From QIJE01 sp048541835 (GTDB lineage Bacteria; SZUA-79; Acidulodesulfobacterales; Acidulodesulfobacteraceae): a stretch of 64,000 bases of DNA. Below the pieces are notes generated by a model. That model searched no databases and was not told where the DNA came from. It saw only the letters and a program-made list of their open reading frames with translations. The stretch covers positions 558,001-622,000 of the forward strand of contig NZ_JBLEOY010000001.1 of the NCBI RefSeq assembly GCF_048541835.1, written 5' to 3'. Position numbers and translations under genes: made by a program. How positions within the stretch are numbered: the first letter of the stretch is position 1; each line of letters begins with the position of its first letter. This document shows, piece by piece, positions 9,072 to 18,910 of this stretch.

Positions 9072-10721
9072 TTAATCGTCGTTTTTATGCCTGAATATGT
9101 CTAAAATAGTTGAATAACCGTACGTGGTCTTTATGGGCAGGCTGAGAGAAATAAAAATAATAAGTGCCGCTACCGAAAGCCCCGCTATTAATAAATATAC
9201 ATTTTTATTCTCTATAAAAACCAGAGCGGATATCGCTCCTATAAAGCAGCCTACGATTGAAGCAATCAGCCTCTTCATTATGTGAATCAAGAAATTCTCT
9301 AAGTTGGAGACGTTGGTCGGATGTATTTTTACCTTGAATTCTTCCGCATATGCGGCGCGTATTAATCTTCCGGTATCGCTTACAAGCTCTTTTACCTGAT
9401 TAAAAGCATTTTTAATAATATTGACCGGCGACATGCTCTCCCCTAAGGGCGTCTCCTTTATATATTTTTTTGCAACCGGAACCATATCCTTGACAAGATT
9501 ATAAGACGGATCATAGGCCGTACCGATACCCTCGAGAAGCGTTACCGTTTTAAATATATACACAAGATTTTGCGGAAGTTCAAAAGGAAAAGCATAAAAA
9601 CTTCTCATTATTTCGGTCATTATATCCTGAATTTTTTTATTGGAGATATCTTTCTGATCGAGAACACTATATAGTTTCCTCGCCATCTTTTCTAATAACT
9701 GATGGGAAACCTCTTTGTTTATTATACCGAGGACATAATAAGCATCTATTATGCCGGAAATATCCTTGTTAATGCCTGCAAGGACGGCTTTTATAAGATT
9801 CTGTTTCGTGTCTTCGGATATATGAACTACAAGACCGAAATCTAACATTACTATTTTACCCTCTTCGTTCACTAAAATATTTCCAGGATGAGGGTCGGCA
9901 TGTATGATACCACTGACTAAAGATTGATATAGATAGAATTCTACAAGCCTATCAATAATCTTTTTCGGGTCAAGTCCGTTTTTTCTTAATTTCTCAAAAC
10001 TTGTTATTTTAACGCCATTATGGAAATCCATGACTAAAATATTTTTGGAATTTAGTTCGGGATAAGTCTTAGGTATTATAATAAAATTGAGCCTCTTAGC
10101 AATCTTTCTGAATTCCTTCATGTTTTTTGTTTCATGCATTAAATCCATTTCTTCGTATATAGTAACGCTAAATTCCCTTAGCACGACGGAAATAGACTGC
10201 ATAGATTTATTTTGAGGGAAGAAGATTCTCAGCAGGTTCAAAACGCTTCTCAATGTTACCATATCTATTCTGACGTTCTTCTCTATGTCCGGCCGTATAA
10301 CCTTGACGATAACGTCTTTGCCGTTATATACCGCCTTATAAACTTGAGCGACGGATGCGGCGGCCAAGGGTTCTTCGCAGAATTCTTCAAATATTTCGCT
10401 TATTTTACTGCCCAAACCCTTTTCCATAACAGGCTTTACTTTAGAAAAAGAGACGGGGGGGACTTTATCCTGCAGCGTTGAAAGCGCTTCTAAATAAGTT
10501 GCCGGTATGAAATCCGCCCTCGTGGATATAATCTGGGCCAATTTTATAAAAGTAGGTCCTAACGATGCTATTATTTTAGTCAGTCTTCTTGCGGAGTTTA
10601 GGTGATATTTCTCACTTAAACTCCGTCTTTTGCCTAAAATTACAAATCTTTTCTGAGTAAAAAGTATAAATATTATAAACGGTATTGCCTTAAATAAGAT
10701 ATAGAGATTTCTTTTTATCAA
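9072..10721 (-). CDS. ABC1/UbiB/ADCK-family atypical kinase-like protein
   Basis: The UbiB/ADCK family consists of protein-kinase-like ATPases that support ubiquinone or other isoprenoid-quinone biosynthesis at the membrane. Family hallmarks are the KxGQ-like region 'LGPTFIKLAQIISTRADFIP', 'EEPLAAASVAQVYKAVYNGKDVIVKVIRP' (Ala-rich nucleotide loop plus the ATP Lys), 'HADPHPGNILV' and 'VMLDFGLV' (the DFG-like motif). Two hydrophobic C-terminal segments (about residues 485-535) are likely membrane helices. The start is TTG at 10721, sharing TTGA with the stop of the upstream beta-propeller gene, which implies coupled translation. The conserved motifs are intact; the biochemical target is not shown by the sequence. 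Confidence 0.92.
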   Translation of the reverse strand: MIKRNLYILFKAIPFIIFILFTQKRFVILGKRRSLSEKYHLNSARRLTKIIASLGPTFIKLAQIISTRADFIPATYLEALSTLQDKVPPVSFSKVKPVMEKGLGSKISEIFEEFCEEPLAAASVAQVYKAVYNGKDVIVKVIRPDIEKNVRIDMVTLRSVLNLLRIFFPQNKSMQSISVVLREFSVTIYEEMDLMHETKNMKEFRKIAKRLNFIIIPKTYPELNSKNILVMDFHNGVKITSFEKLRKNGLDPKKIIDRLVEFYLYQSLVSGIIHADPHPGNILVNEEGKIVMLDFGLVVHISEDTKQNLIKAVLAGINKDISGIIDAYYVLGIINKEVSHQLLEKMARKLYSVLDQKDISNKKIQDIMTEIMRSFYAFPFELPQNLVYIFKTVTLLEGIGTAYDPSYNLVKDMVPVAKKYIKETPLGESMSPVNIIKNAFNQVKELVSDTGRLIRAAYAEEFKVKIHPTNVSNLENFLIHIMKRLIASIVGCFIGAISALVFIENKNVYLLIAGLSVAALIIFISLSLPIKTTYGYSTILDIFRHKNDD

Positions 10722-12142
10722 TAGTAATTACCCGTAGAAATTATCGTTACCGTATTAGTGCCGGAATTTACCACAAAACAGTAATGCCCGTCGGGAGAAA
10801 TAGAGACGGCGGACGGATAATCTCCGACTTTAATTGTTTTAACCACCTCTTCTTTCGCCACGTCTATAACGCTTAATGTGGCATCCTGAGTATTTATGAC
10901 GTAAAGATACTTGCCGTCCGGTGTTATTGCCTCTGCGGTCGGACCCTTGCCGGTATAAACGGTCGCAAGTTTTCCAAACGGTTTTGGAATATAGCTTGCA
11001 GACGGCATATATTTAAACAACCTCTCCCCGGATACGACGGATGACCGCGAGTAATGCGATGTAACGGCCGCCCCGGGTATTCCCGTTACTACGGAAGAAA
11101 CGGGCGCAACTTTGGCATATACGACAGTCGGCTTTTTGATTTTTATAAAGGCCGCACTTGAATTGGAGGTAACGGTTACGAGTGCAGTACTGCCGTCCGG
11201 AGAAATGGCTACGTTCATCGGCCCGACAGGCAGTTTTATTGTTTCTATGTGATTAAAGCTTATTGCATTGTATACGGAAACCGCCATATCTTGATAATTT
11301 ACCGCAAAAAGCATAGTTCCGTCGGGGGTTAACGCTATAGAAGATGGGTCGGCTAATGTCTTAAAGCTTGTTATCCGTGCAAAATCTTTAGCATTATAAA
11401 CATAAATCTTATTTTCTTTACCCGAAGCTACGTAAAGATAATCTTTCGGAGAAAACTTCGAAGAAAATGCAACTGAAGTGGGATTCTTACCCGTGTGTAT
11501 AGTCCTGATAACGCTAAGCGAAGACACGTTTATAACGGAAAGCGAGGAACCGCCGGCATTCGTTACGACGACTATTTTTCCGTTAGGGGAAACGGCAATG
11601 CCTTGAGGGCTCTTACCGACTGAAATCTTTTTAATCACGATATTGCGTATCGTATTAATTACGTCAACCCTGTTATTATGAATATTAGTAACAAAAGCCA
11701 GCTTTGAATCCGGCGTGAATACGACATTAACAGGACTACCTCCCGTATTTATGTTAAGCGCCTTAGTAAAAGTCGACATATTCAACAGACTGACATTACC
11801 TGAAGCCGTGTTACACACATAGGCAAAGGTTAGCGAGGGTGCAACCGCAACCCCTGTGGGACGGGATCCTACTTTAATGGATGCAACCACCCCCTTGGTA
11901 GCCATACTCAGGACCGAAACCGTATTGTCGTCGGAATTTGCAACAAGAACGTAATTGCCGTTAGGCGAAAACGTTACTCCGTAAGGAAAATTACCCACGG
12001 AGATATTGCCCGTAAGTTTCGGTGCAACAAAGGCACTGGCAGAATTAACGTAGGCAGGTAGAACGGAAAATAAACAAAAAATAAATAGTCCGAAAAAAAT
12101 AAATGATACCTTACTCTCAATAAAATGCTTTAACTTCATCAT
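10718..12142 (-). CDS. Secreted YVTN-family beta-propeller protein
   Basis: Residues 1-38 form a signal peptide with a hydrophobic core 'FIFFGLFIFCLFSVLPAYV', so export is expected. The rest is a chain of about eight propeller blades with the family signature 'VGNFPYGVTFSPNGNYVLVA', 'VGSRPTGVAVAP', 'VGKSPQGIAVSPNGK' and 'VGDYPSAVSISPDGHY'. A segment of about 55 residues rich in Val, Ser and Pro (roughly residues 335-390) interrupts the repeats between the last blades. Such proteins often bind surface partners or cofactors, but no function can be assigned here. It is translationally coupled to the UbiB-like gene downstream. Confidence 0.88.
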   Translation of the reverse strand: MMKLKHFIESKVSFIFFGLFIFCLFSVLPAYVNSASAFVAPKLTGNISVGNFPYGVTFSPNGNYVLVANSDDNTVSVLSMATKGVVASIKVGSRPTGVAVAPSLTFAYVCNTASGNVSLLNMSTFTKALNINTGGSPVNVVFTPDSKLAFVTNIHNNRVDVINTIRNIVIKKISVGKSPQGIAVSPNGKIVVVTNAGGSSLSVINVSSLSVIRTIHTGKNPTSVAFSSKFSPKDYLYVASGKENKIYVYNAKDFARITSFKTLADPSSIALTPDGTMLFAVNYQDMAVSVYNAISFNHIETIKLPVGPMNVAISPDGSTALVTVTSNSSAAFIKIKKPTVVYAKVAPVSSVVTGIPGAAVTSHYSRSSVVSGERLFKYMPSASYIPKPFGKLATVYTGKGPTAEAITPDGKYLYVINTQDATLSVIDVAKEEVVKTIKVGDYPSAVSISPDGHYCFVVNSGTNTVTIISTGNYY

Positions 12143-12162
12143 AATTTCACCTGTTAAAAAAA

Positions 12163-14175
12163 TTATTTATTAATCAATTCTTTAAAATCATTCTCGTTTA
12201 TTATGTTGAGGTGTAGTTTGAGGGCTTTATCATATTTAGAACCGGGGTTAGAACCAGCCACGACGTAATCTAATTTCTTCTTAACTGCCTTTTCTACGTT
12301 GCCGCCCATATTTTTGACCAATCTCTCCGCTTCGTCTCTGGTAAAATCATCAAATTTACCGGTAAAAATAAAACTTTTGCCGAAAACCCCGCCACCGTCT
12401 GCCTTCTCCTTCGGAACATCGGCAATATAAGGTGCGACGCCGACTTCAAAAAGTCCGTTTATAATATTGACATTAGACTCTTCACGAAAGAAACTATATA
12501 TAGACTTTCCTATTTCTTCGCCTATGCCGAACTTAGAAGAAAGGTCCTCGATAGTTGCGTTTTTAATTGCGTTTACGTCCCCAAAATATTTTACGAGCAA
12601 GCCTGCGATATGCTCGCCGACATGTCTTATGCCGAGTGCGTAAATAAATCTATCATATGATATATTCTTGGATTTTTCAATAGCATTAAGGAGATTTTCT
12701 TCCGATTTTTTGCCGAAGCCGTCCATACTGCCGATATCACCCCGTTTTAAATAATAAATGTCCAAAACGTTTTTTATTAACCCCGCATCAACTAACTTAT
12801 CTACTGCTTTTTCGCCGAGACCTTCTATGTCCATTGCTCTCTTGGAAGCAAAATGAACTATAATCCCTTTAATCTGACACGGACACGACAACTCGTTCAT
12901 GCATCTATATGCCGCTCCGTCTATTATGATGTCGGCGCGGCAGCAGGGGCATTTATCCGGAAGCTCAAAAGCACCGCTGCGCTCCCCCTTTGAAATTACC
13001 TTTATTACTTCCGGAATAACGTCTCCGGATCTCTCCACTAAGACCCTGTCCCCTATGTCGATGTTTTTTTTATTTATTTCGTCCTGATTATGAAGCGTTG
13101 CCCTTCTCACGACGACTCCGCCTATATTTACGGGGTCTAAAATTGCAACAGGCGTCAGTATTCCCGTTCTGCCGACGGAAATTTCAATATCGACTATGCT
13201 TGAAATCTCCTGTTTTGCAGAAAACTTATAAGCGGCCGCCCATCTTGGGCTTTTGGATATTTCGCCTAATTGCTTCTGAAGTAAAATATCGTTTACCTTT
13301 ATAACGATACCGTCTATTTCAAACGGCAATGCATCCCTTATTTTTGCAATATCGTCGAAAAAATCCAAGGCACCCCTTATGCCCATTACAACCCTTATGT
13401 TTTTATCTATGTTTATTCCGAGAGATTTTAATTTATCCATCAATTCTATTTGAGTCTTAAAGGTTAATTCCTTCGAACAGCCCCCTATGCCATATCCAAA
13501 CATAACGAGATTCCGATTTGACGTAATTTTAGAATCAAGCTGTCTTATGCTGCCGGAAGCGGCATTGCGCGGATTGGCAAAAGGGCTGAGGCCGTTCTTA
13601 ATCCTTTCTTTGTTAAGTTTCTTAAAACCGTTCTTGTCCATTATAACCTCACCCCGTACTTCTAAATGGCCAATATCCTTGTAAAGCCTGAGCGGTACAG
13701 TGCGTATAGTCCTCAAATTTACCGTTACGTCTTCGCCTGTTATCCCGTCACCCCTCGTAGAACCCTGAACCAAAACGGCATTTTCATAGACAAGCTCCAC
13801 CGCAAGACCGTCAAATTTAAGCTCGCACTCGTATTCTATTTCAGCATCGATATCATATCCCAGAAATCTCTTAATCCTGCCGTCAAAATCTATGACGTCG
13901 TCTTTGGAATAGGTATTGCTTAAAGAAAGCATGTGAGTACCATGCTTAACCTGACTGAATTTTTCGCTTACAGCCCCGCCGATCCTTTTAGACGGTGAAT
14001 CTTCCCTCGCATATTGCGGGTATTCGTCTTCCAATTCCGCAAGTTCCTTAATTAATCCGTCAAACTCGTAATCGGAAATAACGGGGTCTTCCAACATATA
14101 ATAACGGTAATTATGGTAGTTTACGGCATCGGTCAATTCGTCTATTCTTTTCTTTGCCTCTAAATCGTTTTTCAT
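12163..14175 (-). CDS. ligA: NAD-dependent DNA ligase
   Basis: Seals nicks in replication and repair using NAD+. The adenylation Lys is K120 in 'CELKFDGLAVELVY', preceded by the Ia domain 'YYMLEDPVISDYEFDGL'. Motifs 'RGDGITGEDVTVNLRTI' and 'RGEVIMDK' follow. The four-Cys zinc finger is 'CPCCRADIIIDGAAYRCMNELSCP', then come helix-hairpin-helix repeats ('GIRHVGEHIAGLL', 'FGIGEEIGKSI') and a C-terminal BRCT domain from 'GGGVFGKSFIFTGKF'. The 670 residues are the expected full length. Confidence 0.98.
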   Translation of the reverse strand: MKNDLEAKKRIDELTDAVNYHNYRYYMLEDPVISDYEFDGLIKELAELEDEYPQYAREDSPSKRIGGAVSEKFSQVKHGTHMLSLSNTYSKDDVIDFDGRIKRFLGYDIDAEIEYECELKFDGLAVELVYENAVLVQGSTRGDGITGEDVTVNLRTIRTVPLRLYKDIGHLEVRGEVIMDKNGFKKLNKERIKNGLSPFANPRNAASGSIRQLDSKITSNRNLVMFGYGIGGCSKELTFKTQIELMDKLKSLGINIDKNIRVVMGIRGALDFFDDIAKIRDALPFEIDGIVIKVNDILLQKQLGEISKSPRWAAAYKFSAKQEISSIVDIEISVGRTGILTPVAILDPVNIGGVVVRRATLHNQDEINKKNIDIGDRVLVERSGDVIPEVIKVISKGERSGAFELPDKCPCCRADIIIDGAAYRCMNELSCPCQIKGIIVHFASKRAMDIEGLGEKAVDKLVDAGLIKNVLDIYYLKRGDIGSMDGFGKKSEENLLNAIEKSKNISYDRFIYALGIRHVGEHIAGLLVKYFGDVNAIKNATIEDLSSKFGIGEEIGKSIYSFFREESNVNIINGLFEVGVAPYIADVPKEKADGGGVFGKSFIFTGKFDDFTRDEAERLVKNMGGNVEKAVKKKLDYVVAGSNPGSKYDKALKLHLNIINENDFKELINK

Positions 14176-14244
14176 TGCGATATTGGATCCTAATATTTGT
14201 TAAAATATTTAATGCTTTAAATTCAAACGAAAATTTGACATCAT

Positions 14245-16359
14245 TTAATAATGCCCGTATATTAAATTATAGATATAGTAATTAGCCAGAACCGCCTTTA
14301 CATAATGCCTCGTCTGTTTAACCGGAATCAATTCTATAAATAGAGAAGGGTCGTATTTTTTCGGCAAATTGTTTTTCCAGTATGCAACGGCAAGGGGTCC
14401 CGCATTATAAGACGCTATCGCCAAATATTTTCTGTTATTAAATCTGTTAAGCAAAATTTTCAGGTAATAAGAGCCGAAATTTATGTTGACGTTTTTTTTA
14501 TACAACATAGCGGGATTAAAATCATAGCGCCCTACCCGTTTCGCAATATAATAGCCCGTAGGGGGTATTATCTGCATAAGTCCGATGGCATCTGCACTCG
14601 AATAGCTTGTCGGATCGTAAAGACTTTCTTGCCTCATTATCGCATAAATAAGATTTGCCTGAACGCCGTAAGAGACGGAATACCTGTGGACATAATTATA
14701 ATACGGCCTCGGATAAAGAACGGTTAAAAATCGCTTATTCAAAAGTAAAAATCTGTATCTAAAATTATAAATCAAATTGGAGGCTAAGCTAATCGCCGCT
14801 TCGTAATTTCTCGTTTTATAAAGCATATAAACCACGGGAACCGCTAATTTCTCGACGGAATAGACGGGATATGTGCCCGTCTTTGCGGCGTCGTGTTTGA
14901 CCTTTCTGAACCGCTGTTTTCTAAGCTCGGAAATAAATCCTCGCGTAGAAATGTTTGCAAGATGATAAAGCTTCAAATTTAAAAAGGCCTTGAGTCTTTT
15001 AAACTTAATATTTAATTCCTGATTTTTTTTTAAATATATCCTTAATGCCGGCATATATTTAAAAGCCATATCCGCAAACTTGTTACCGCTGTCGGATATC
15101 CCGTATGCCCTGTCGTAACGTATTCCTTCCCTGCTGCCGTCTATCATAACGACGGACATAACGCCGTAATAAGAATATCTGAGCAGTTTGGAACCCCTTA
15201 TTATATTAAAATAAAAAGAGGCCTCATGTACAAATCCTAATTTTTTAAGAATAACTCCATACCAAAAAAGGAATTTTGTGGTACTTTCGTTTACGGCATC
15301 GTCTACGATAAAAAACGACTTTAATACTTTTGCGGCATTGACGAGCCTTCCGTTTTTTAAATTATTCAATACCATGCTCCAGACGACTGTTTTATATGCA
15401 TTCATCGCATCTTTATTCAAATAACCATATTTTCTCGCCGTATTATTAAAAATATCAATGGCTTTTTGAGAATCGTGCAATGTGCGATAGTAATAATATG
15501 CCTCAAGATTTAATAATTCCGACCGTTTTACTCCGTAATATCGATAACATGTTATATCATTATCGCTATTCAGGCAACTTTTAACGTCCTTCAAAAACAG
15601 AGGACTTTTAATTCCCGCTAAATCTTTAAGGATTATAAATCTCATACGCCTGTTTATGTCGTTTTCACCATGGTCTCCCGCTTTCCTTAAAACGGAAAGA
15701 GATTCGGAGTAATAAGAACCGTAATACAGATTGATTCCGCGCCTTATCTTTTGAGGCTCGGTAAGGCTCGCCGTCTTAAAACGGATATTATGCTTCTTGG
15801 AAAAAAGCGGATAGTCTATGTAAGTTTTTAACAAATATTTATTTGCCCGGGCATACTCCTTTAACTTATGGTAAACCTCATATATTTTAAACATTGAGCG
15901 CGACCGCAAGCCCTGTTTCAGGGAATATCTTGTCACATATTTCAAATTTGATATTTCGGAATAAGGATAACCGCTTCCCCCCTCGGAAATCGCAAGATAA
16001 AAAACCGCATTTTCATGAAAAAAGGCCCCTCCGTCGGAACCGATAAGTTTTGAGAGAACATATTTTGCCTTTCGGTACTCTTTAAGCTTTAAAAGGCATA
16101 TCCCCTCATAGTAGAGGGCATATCCCCTTAATAATCTTCCCTTTACGGTATAAAGCCAGAATAGTCCGGCCGCCCTTTTATAATTGCCGTGTTTATAATC
16201 CTTATAAGCATTCTTAAAGTAAATCTCGTTTGAATAATTTATACTGGGATAATTGTTTATTTTTAAAAGGTTGACGAAATTAATAGAATAAGACGGCTTT
16301 AAATTAAATAATGCCGAGGCAATAAAGGTAAGTATTATAGCGGTAAAAAACTTATGCAT
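14245..16359 (-). CDS. Periplasmic soluble lytic transglycosylase (Slt-like)
   Basis: Cleaves peptidoglycan glycan strands to 1,6-anhydromuropeptides. An N-terminal signal peptide ('FFTAIILTFIASALFNL') is followed by a long alpha-superhelical region with TPR-like helix pairs (for example 'YKHGNYKRAAGLFWLYTVKGRLLRG'), as in Slt70. The C-terminal SLT domain has 'VQANLIYAIMRQESLYDPTS' with the catalytic Glu, 'ADAIGLMQIIPPTGYYIA' and 'AIASYNAGPLAVAYW'. The protein is 704 residues and rich in Tyr, Arg and Lys. It lies 67 bases after dapF. The SLT catalytic domain is clear; the equivalence to E. coli Slt is structural rather than shown. Confidence 0.93.
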   Translation of the reverse strand: MHKFFTAIILTFIASALFNLKPSYSINFVNLLKINNYPSINYSNEIYFKNAYKDYKHGNYKRAAGLFWLYTVKGRLLRGYALYYEGICLLKLKEYRKAKYVLSKLIGSDGGAFFHENAVFYLAISEGGSGYPYSEISNLKYVTRYSLKQGLRSRSMFKIYEVYHKLKEYARANKYLLKTYIDYPLFSKKHNIRFKTASLTEPQKIRRGINLYYGSYYSESLSVLRKAGDHGENDINRRMRFIILKDLAGIKSPLFLKDVKSCLNSDNDITCYRYYGVKRSELLNLEAYYYYRTLHDSQKAIDIFNNTARKYGYLNKDAMNAYKTVVWSMVLNNLKNGRLVNAAKVLKSFFIVDDAVNESTTKFLFWYGVILKKLGFVHEASFYFNIIRGSKLLRYSYYGVMSVVMIDGSREGIRYDRAYGISDSGNKFADMAFKYMPALRIYLKKNQELNIKFKRLKAFLNLKLYHLANISTRGFISELRKQRFRKVKHDAAKTGTYPVYSVEKLAVPVVYMLYKTRNYEAAISLASNLIYNFRYRFLLLNKRFLTVLYPRPYYNYVHRYSVSYGVQANLIYAIMRQESLYDPTSYSSADAIGLMQIIPPTGYYIAKRVGRYDFNPAMLYKKNVNINFGSYYLKILLNRFNNRKYLAIASYNAGPLAVAYWKNNLPKKYDPSLFIELIPVKQTRHYVKAVLANYYIYNLIYGHY

Positions 16360-16426
16360 ATGTCATATATACGGCATGTACGATAGATTAAGAATATCAT
16401 TATATTAAAATGCCCGTATCCTTTTT

Positions 16427-17326
16427 TTACTTATAGGTAAAGTTATAATATCCGGTAAATACCTCTTCCGCCGGACCGGTCATATAAATACCATCCGTCA
16501 ACTCCCCTGATATCTTAAGGGTTCCACCGTATAAGTTCACATTTAGACCGTTCTGCTTTATTTTGCCGATCTTTTTCATAACTGAATATACGGCACATGC
16601 GCCGGTTCCACATGCCAGCGTTTCCCCTGACCCTCTTTCCCATGTCCTTACAAGGACATTTTTAGGGTCCTGAACCTGAACAAATTCCACGTTTACCTTT
16701 TTCGGAAAAAGTTTGTCGTTTTCGACAAGGGGACCGTAAAAACCTACATCTAAACCTTTTACGTCGTTTACGAATATAACGCAGTGTGGATTACCCATAG
16801 AAACGCATGATATATCAAAATCCATCCCGCCGACGGTAAGTTTCTCTAAAATAATTTCGGACTTTTTAAAATATGCGGGGATTTTGTCAGTTTTAAATGC
16901 AGGAAACCCCATAAACACCTTGACATCCATTACAACGTCGCTGGACAAGAAAAGCTCCACGATTTTTATCCCTGCAAGGGTTTCTATATTTATAGTCTTT
17001 TCATTAATAAGATTATAGTCGTACACATATTTTGCAAAGCACCTTATGCCGTTGCCACACATCTCTCCTTCCGAGCCGTCGACGTTAAACACGCGCATGC
17101 GAAAATCCGCCTTAACGTCGCTATCCTTCCTTGCCTTTGCCGACGGCGGCAATATTATTATAATACCGTCGGACCCGACTCCAAAATGCCTGTCGCTTAT
17201 CTTTATGGCCAACTCCTTGTAAAAATTGGTATCATTGTTAGATATAGGATCCGGAAGATCGTTCATTGCGTCAATATACAGGTAATCGTTGCCTGCACCG
17301 TGAAGTTTAGTAAATTTGATATTCAT
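16427..17326 (-). CDS. dapF: Diaminopimelate epimerase
   Basis: Interconverts LL- and meso-diaminopimelate for lysine and peptidoglycan synthesis. The two catalytic cysteines lie in 'MCGNGIRCFAKYVYD' (C90) and 'ACGTGACAVYSV' near the C-terminus. The N-terminal 'FTKLHGAGNDYLYID' and 'GVGSDGIIIILP' are family signatures. Residues 62-72 hold a small charged insertion. The 299 residues are slightly above the usual length. It follows the BamE-like lipoprotein gene by 29 bases and precedes the lytic transglycosylase, so the local genes share an envelope theme. Confidence 0.97.
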   Translation of the reverse strand: MNIKFTKLHGAGNDYLYIDAMNDLPDPISNNDTNFYKELAIKISDRHFGVGSDGIIIILPPSAKARKDSDVKADFRMRVFNVDGSEGEMCGNGIRCFAKYVYDYNLINEKTINIETLAGIKIVELFLSSDVVMDVKVFMGFPAFKTDKIPAYFKKSEIILEKLTVGGMDFDISCVSMGNPHCVIFVNDVKGLDVGFYGPLVENDKLFPKKVNVEFVQVQDPKNVLVRTWERGSGETLACGTGACAVYSVMKKIGKIKQNGLNVNLYGGTLKISGELTDGIYMTGPAEEVFTGYYNFTYK

Positions 17327-17355
17327 ATTTTATCTTGCTCATCTAAAAGTTAGTT

Positions 17356-17775
17356 TTAATTTTGAATGTTATTCAGCACGTTTTTCAATGAAATATTTCC
17401 TTTGGCCGTAAAACTGTATGCTATAACTATCCCGTTTTTTATGACTACGTCGAGCTTCTGTTCATATTTTTTCATAGAAGCAGTAAGTATTTCATTCCCA
17501 ATATGTGTATATCCGTTGTAATAAAACCTGTATTTATAAACTACGGTATTCGAGGTCCGCGGTTTTTTTTCTATTGAATAAGGAGAACCCAACATAGAAA
17601 TCAACTGTGATTTGGTTGTAGTTCCGTTGATTATTTTATTAACTTTATTCGGCACGATGGGTTTGCCTTGCATGCTCCTTGTCGTTGCGCAACCGGTTAA
17701 AGCAATGGCGGATATTCCCGCAACTAAAAAAAATAAGAAAAGCTTGCCTGTCACTATAGTTTTCATGTTAATCAC
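17356..17775 (-). CDS. BamE/SmpA-like outer-membrane lipoprotein
   Basis: A 139-residue predicted lipoprotein: an N-terminal hydrophobic stretch ends in the lipobox 'ALTGC', so the mature protein would begin at the Cys near residue 28. The following 'KVNKIINGTTTKSQLISMLGSPYSIEKK' resembles the SmpA/BamE fold, where 'G.Tk.qv...lG.P' is typical. BamE assists the BAM complex in inserting outer-membrane beta-barrels. An alternative start is the ATG three codons downstream (MKTIV). The fold match is by motif only, so other members of the same small-lipoprotein superfamily remain possible. Confidence 0.7.
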   Translation of the reverse strand: MINMKTIVTGKLFLFFLVAGISAIALTGCATTRSMQGKPIVPNKVNKIINGTTTKSQLISMLGSPYSIEKKPRTSNTVVYKYRFYYNGYTHIGNEILTASMKKYEQKLDVVIKNGIVIAYSFTAKGNISLKNVLNNIQN

Positions 17776-17842
17776 CTTTTTATATTATTTGTTATTGTAG
17801 CATAACGACGATATGATTCAACATATAATTATGATTTTAAAT

Positions 17843-18814
17843 TCAATTGCGCAGCCGAGGATCAACTATGGCATAAGTTATGTCGGCTAAAAGATTGCCG
17901 ATAAGAGTAAGCACCGCTCCTATTACCAATATACCCATTATAGTAGGATAGTCGCGGGCGAGAACGCTCTGATAAAAAAGCCTGCCCATTCCGTTTATGT
18001 CAAATATCGTCTCTATTATCACGCTGCCGCCTATAAGCCCCGGAATACTTAATCCCAGTATCGTTATAAAAGGTATAAGTGCATTTTTCATGGCATGTTT
18101 ATAAATAACAACCTGTTCCTTCAGCCCTTTAGCCCTTGCAGTCATGATATATTCCTGTCTGTAAACCTCAAGCATATTTCCTCTTAAGTATCTTGAAAGT
18201 CCGGCAATACCTCCGAATCCGGCGACAAAAACCGGCATCGCAAGATGCTTCGCAATATCGAAAATCTTTCCCCACCACGTAAGAAAATTGTAATTCACGG
18301 AGGTTATACCCCCTATAGGCAAAATATGCAAATCTATTCCAAAAAAAATAATCATAAGAAGCGCTACCCAGAAAGAGGGTGCCGCAAATCCTATAAATAC
18401 CAAAACCGTAGAAATCTTATCAAAAAACGAGTTCTGCTTTATCGCCGATATAACGCCTAACGGTATGGAAAATACAAATATAAAAATAGTCGCCAGCGCA
18501 TTGATGAGAATAGTAATACCTATCGTCCGCTCAATTTCGGTTATAACAGGCTCATGATTTGCGGTAAACGACACGCCGAAATTAAGGGTTGTTATTCTTC
18601 TCAGCCAGTCAAAATACTGCGTTAATAACGGCTTATTCAACCCGTACAACTTTGCAAGCATTAACCTTGAAGATGCGGATACTTTAGGGTTCAAACCCAG
18701 CTGCTCCGTCAAGGGGTTTCCCGGCGCAAGATGTATAACGAAAAAAGATACCAACGTGATACCTATTAAAATAGGTATCATAAATAAAATTCTTTTGGCT
18801 ATATATATTCCCAT
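17843..18814 (-). CDS. Dipeptide/oligopeptide-type ABC transporter permease (DppB/OppB-like)
   Basis: An inner-membrane permease of a peptide or nickel-type importer. The family start 'GIYIAKRILFMIPILIGITLVSFFVIHLAPGNPL' is present, as are several membrane helices and the EAA loop 'ARAKGLKEQVVIYKHAMKNALIPFIT'. The frame can be extended upstream to a TTG at 18886, but the family N-terminus begins at the ATG at 18814, which is chosen here (323 residues). A TATAAT lies at 18842-18847, correctly placed for a -10 box. The partner permease starts on the opposite strand 97 bases away. No binding protein or ATPase gene is next to either. Confidence 0.88.
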   Translation of the reverse strand: MGIYIAKRILFMIPILIGITLVSFFVIHLAPGNPLTEQLGLNPKVSASSRLMLAKLYGLNKPLLTQYFDWLRRITTLNFGVSFTANHEPVITEIERTIGITILINALATIFIFVFSIPLGVISAIKQNSFFDKISTVLVFIGFAAPSFWVALLMIIFFGIDLHILPIGGITSVNYNFLTWWGKIFDIAKHLAMPVFVAGFGGIAGLSRYLRGNMLEVYRQEYIMTARAKGLKEQVVIYKHAMKNALIPFITILGLSIPGLIGGSVIIETIFDINGMGRLFYQSVLARDYPTIMGILVIGAVLTLIGNLLADITYAIVDPRLRN

Positions 18815-18910
18815 TTTTATATTTATTTTCTGTTCAAATTTATTATACAATAATTTAAATATAATTTCATGACAACTATAGAACAACTAATTTTTATTCC
18901 GGGTTAACAC

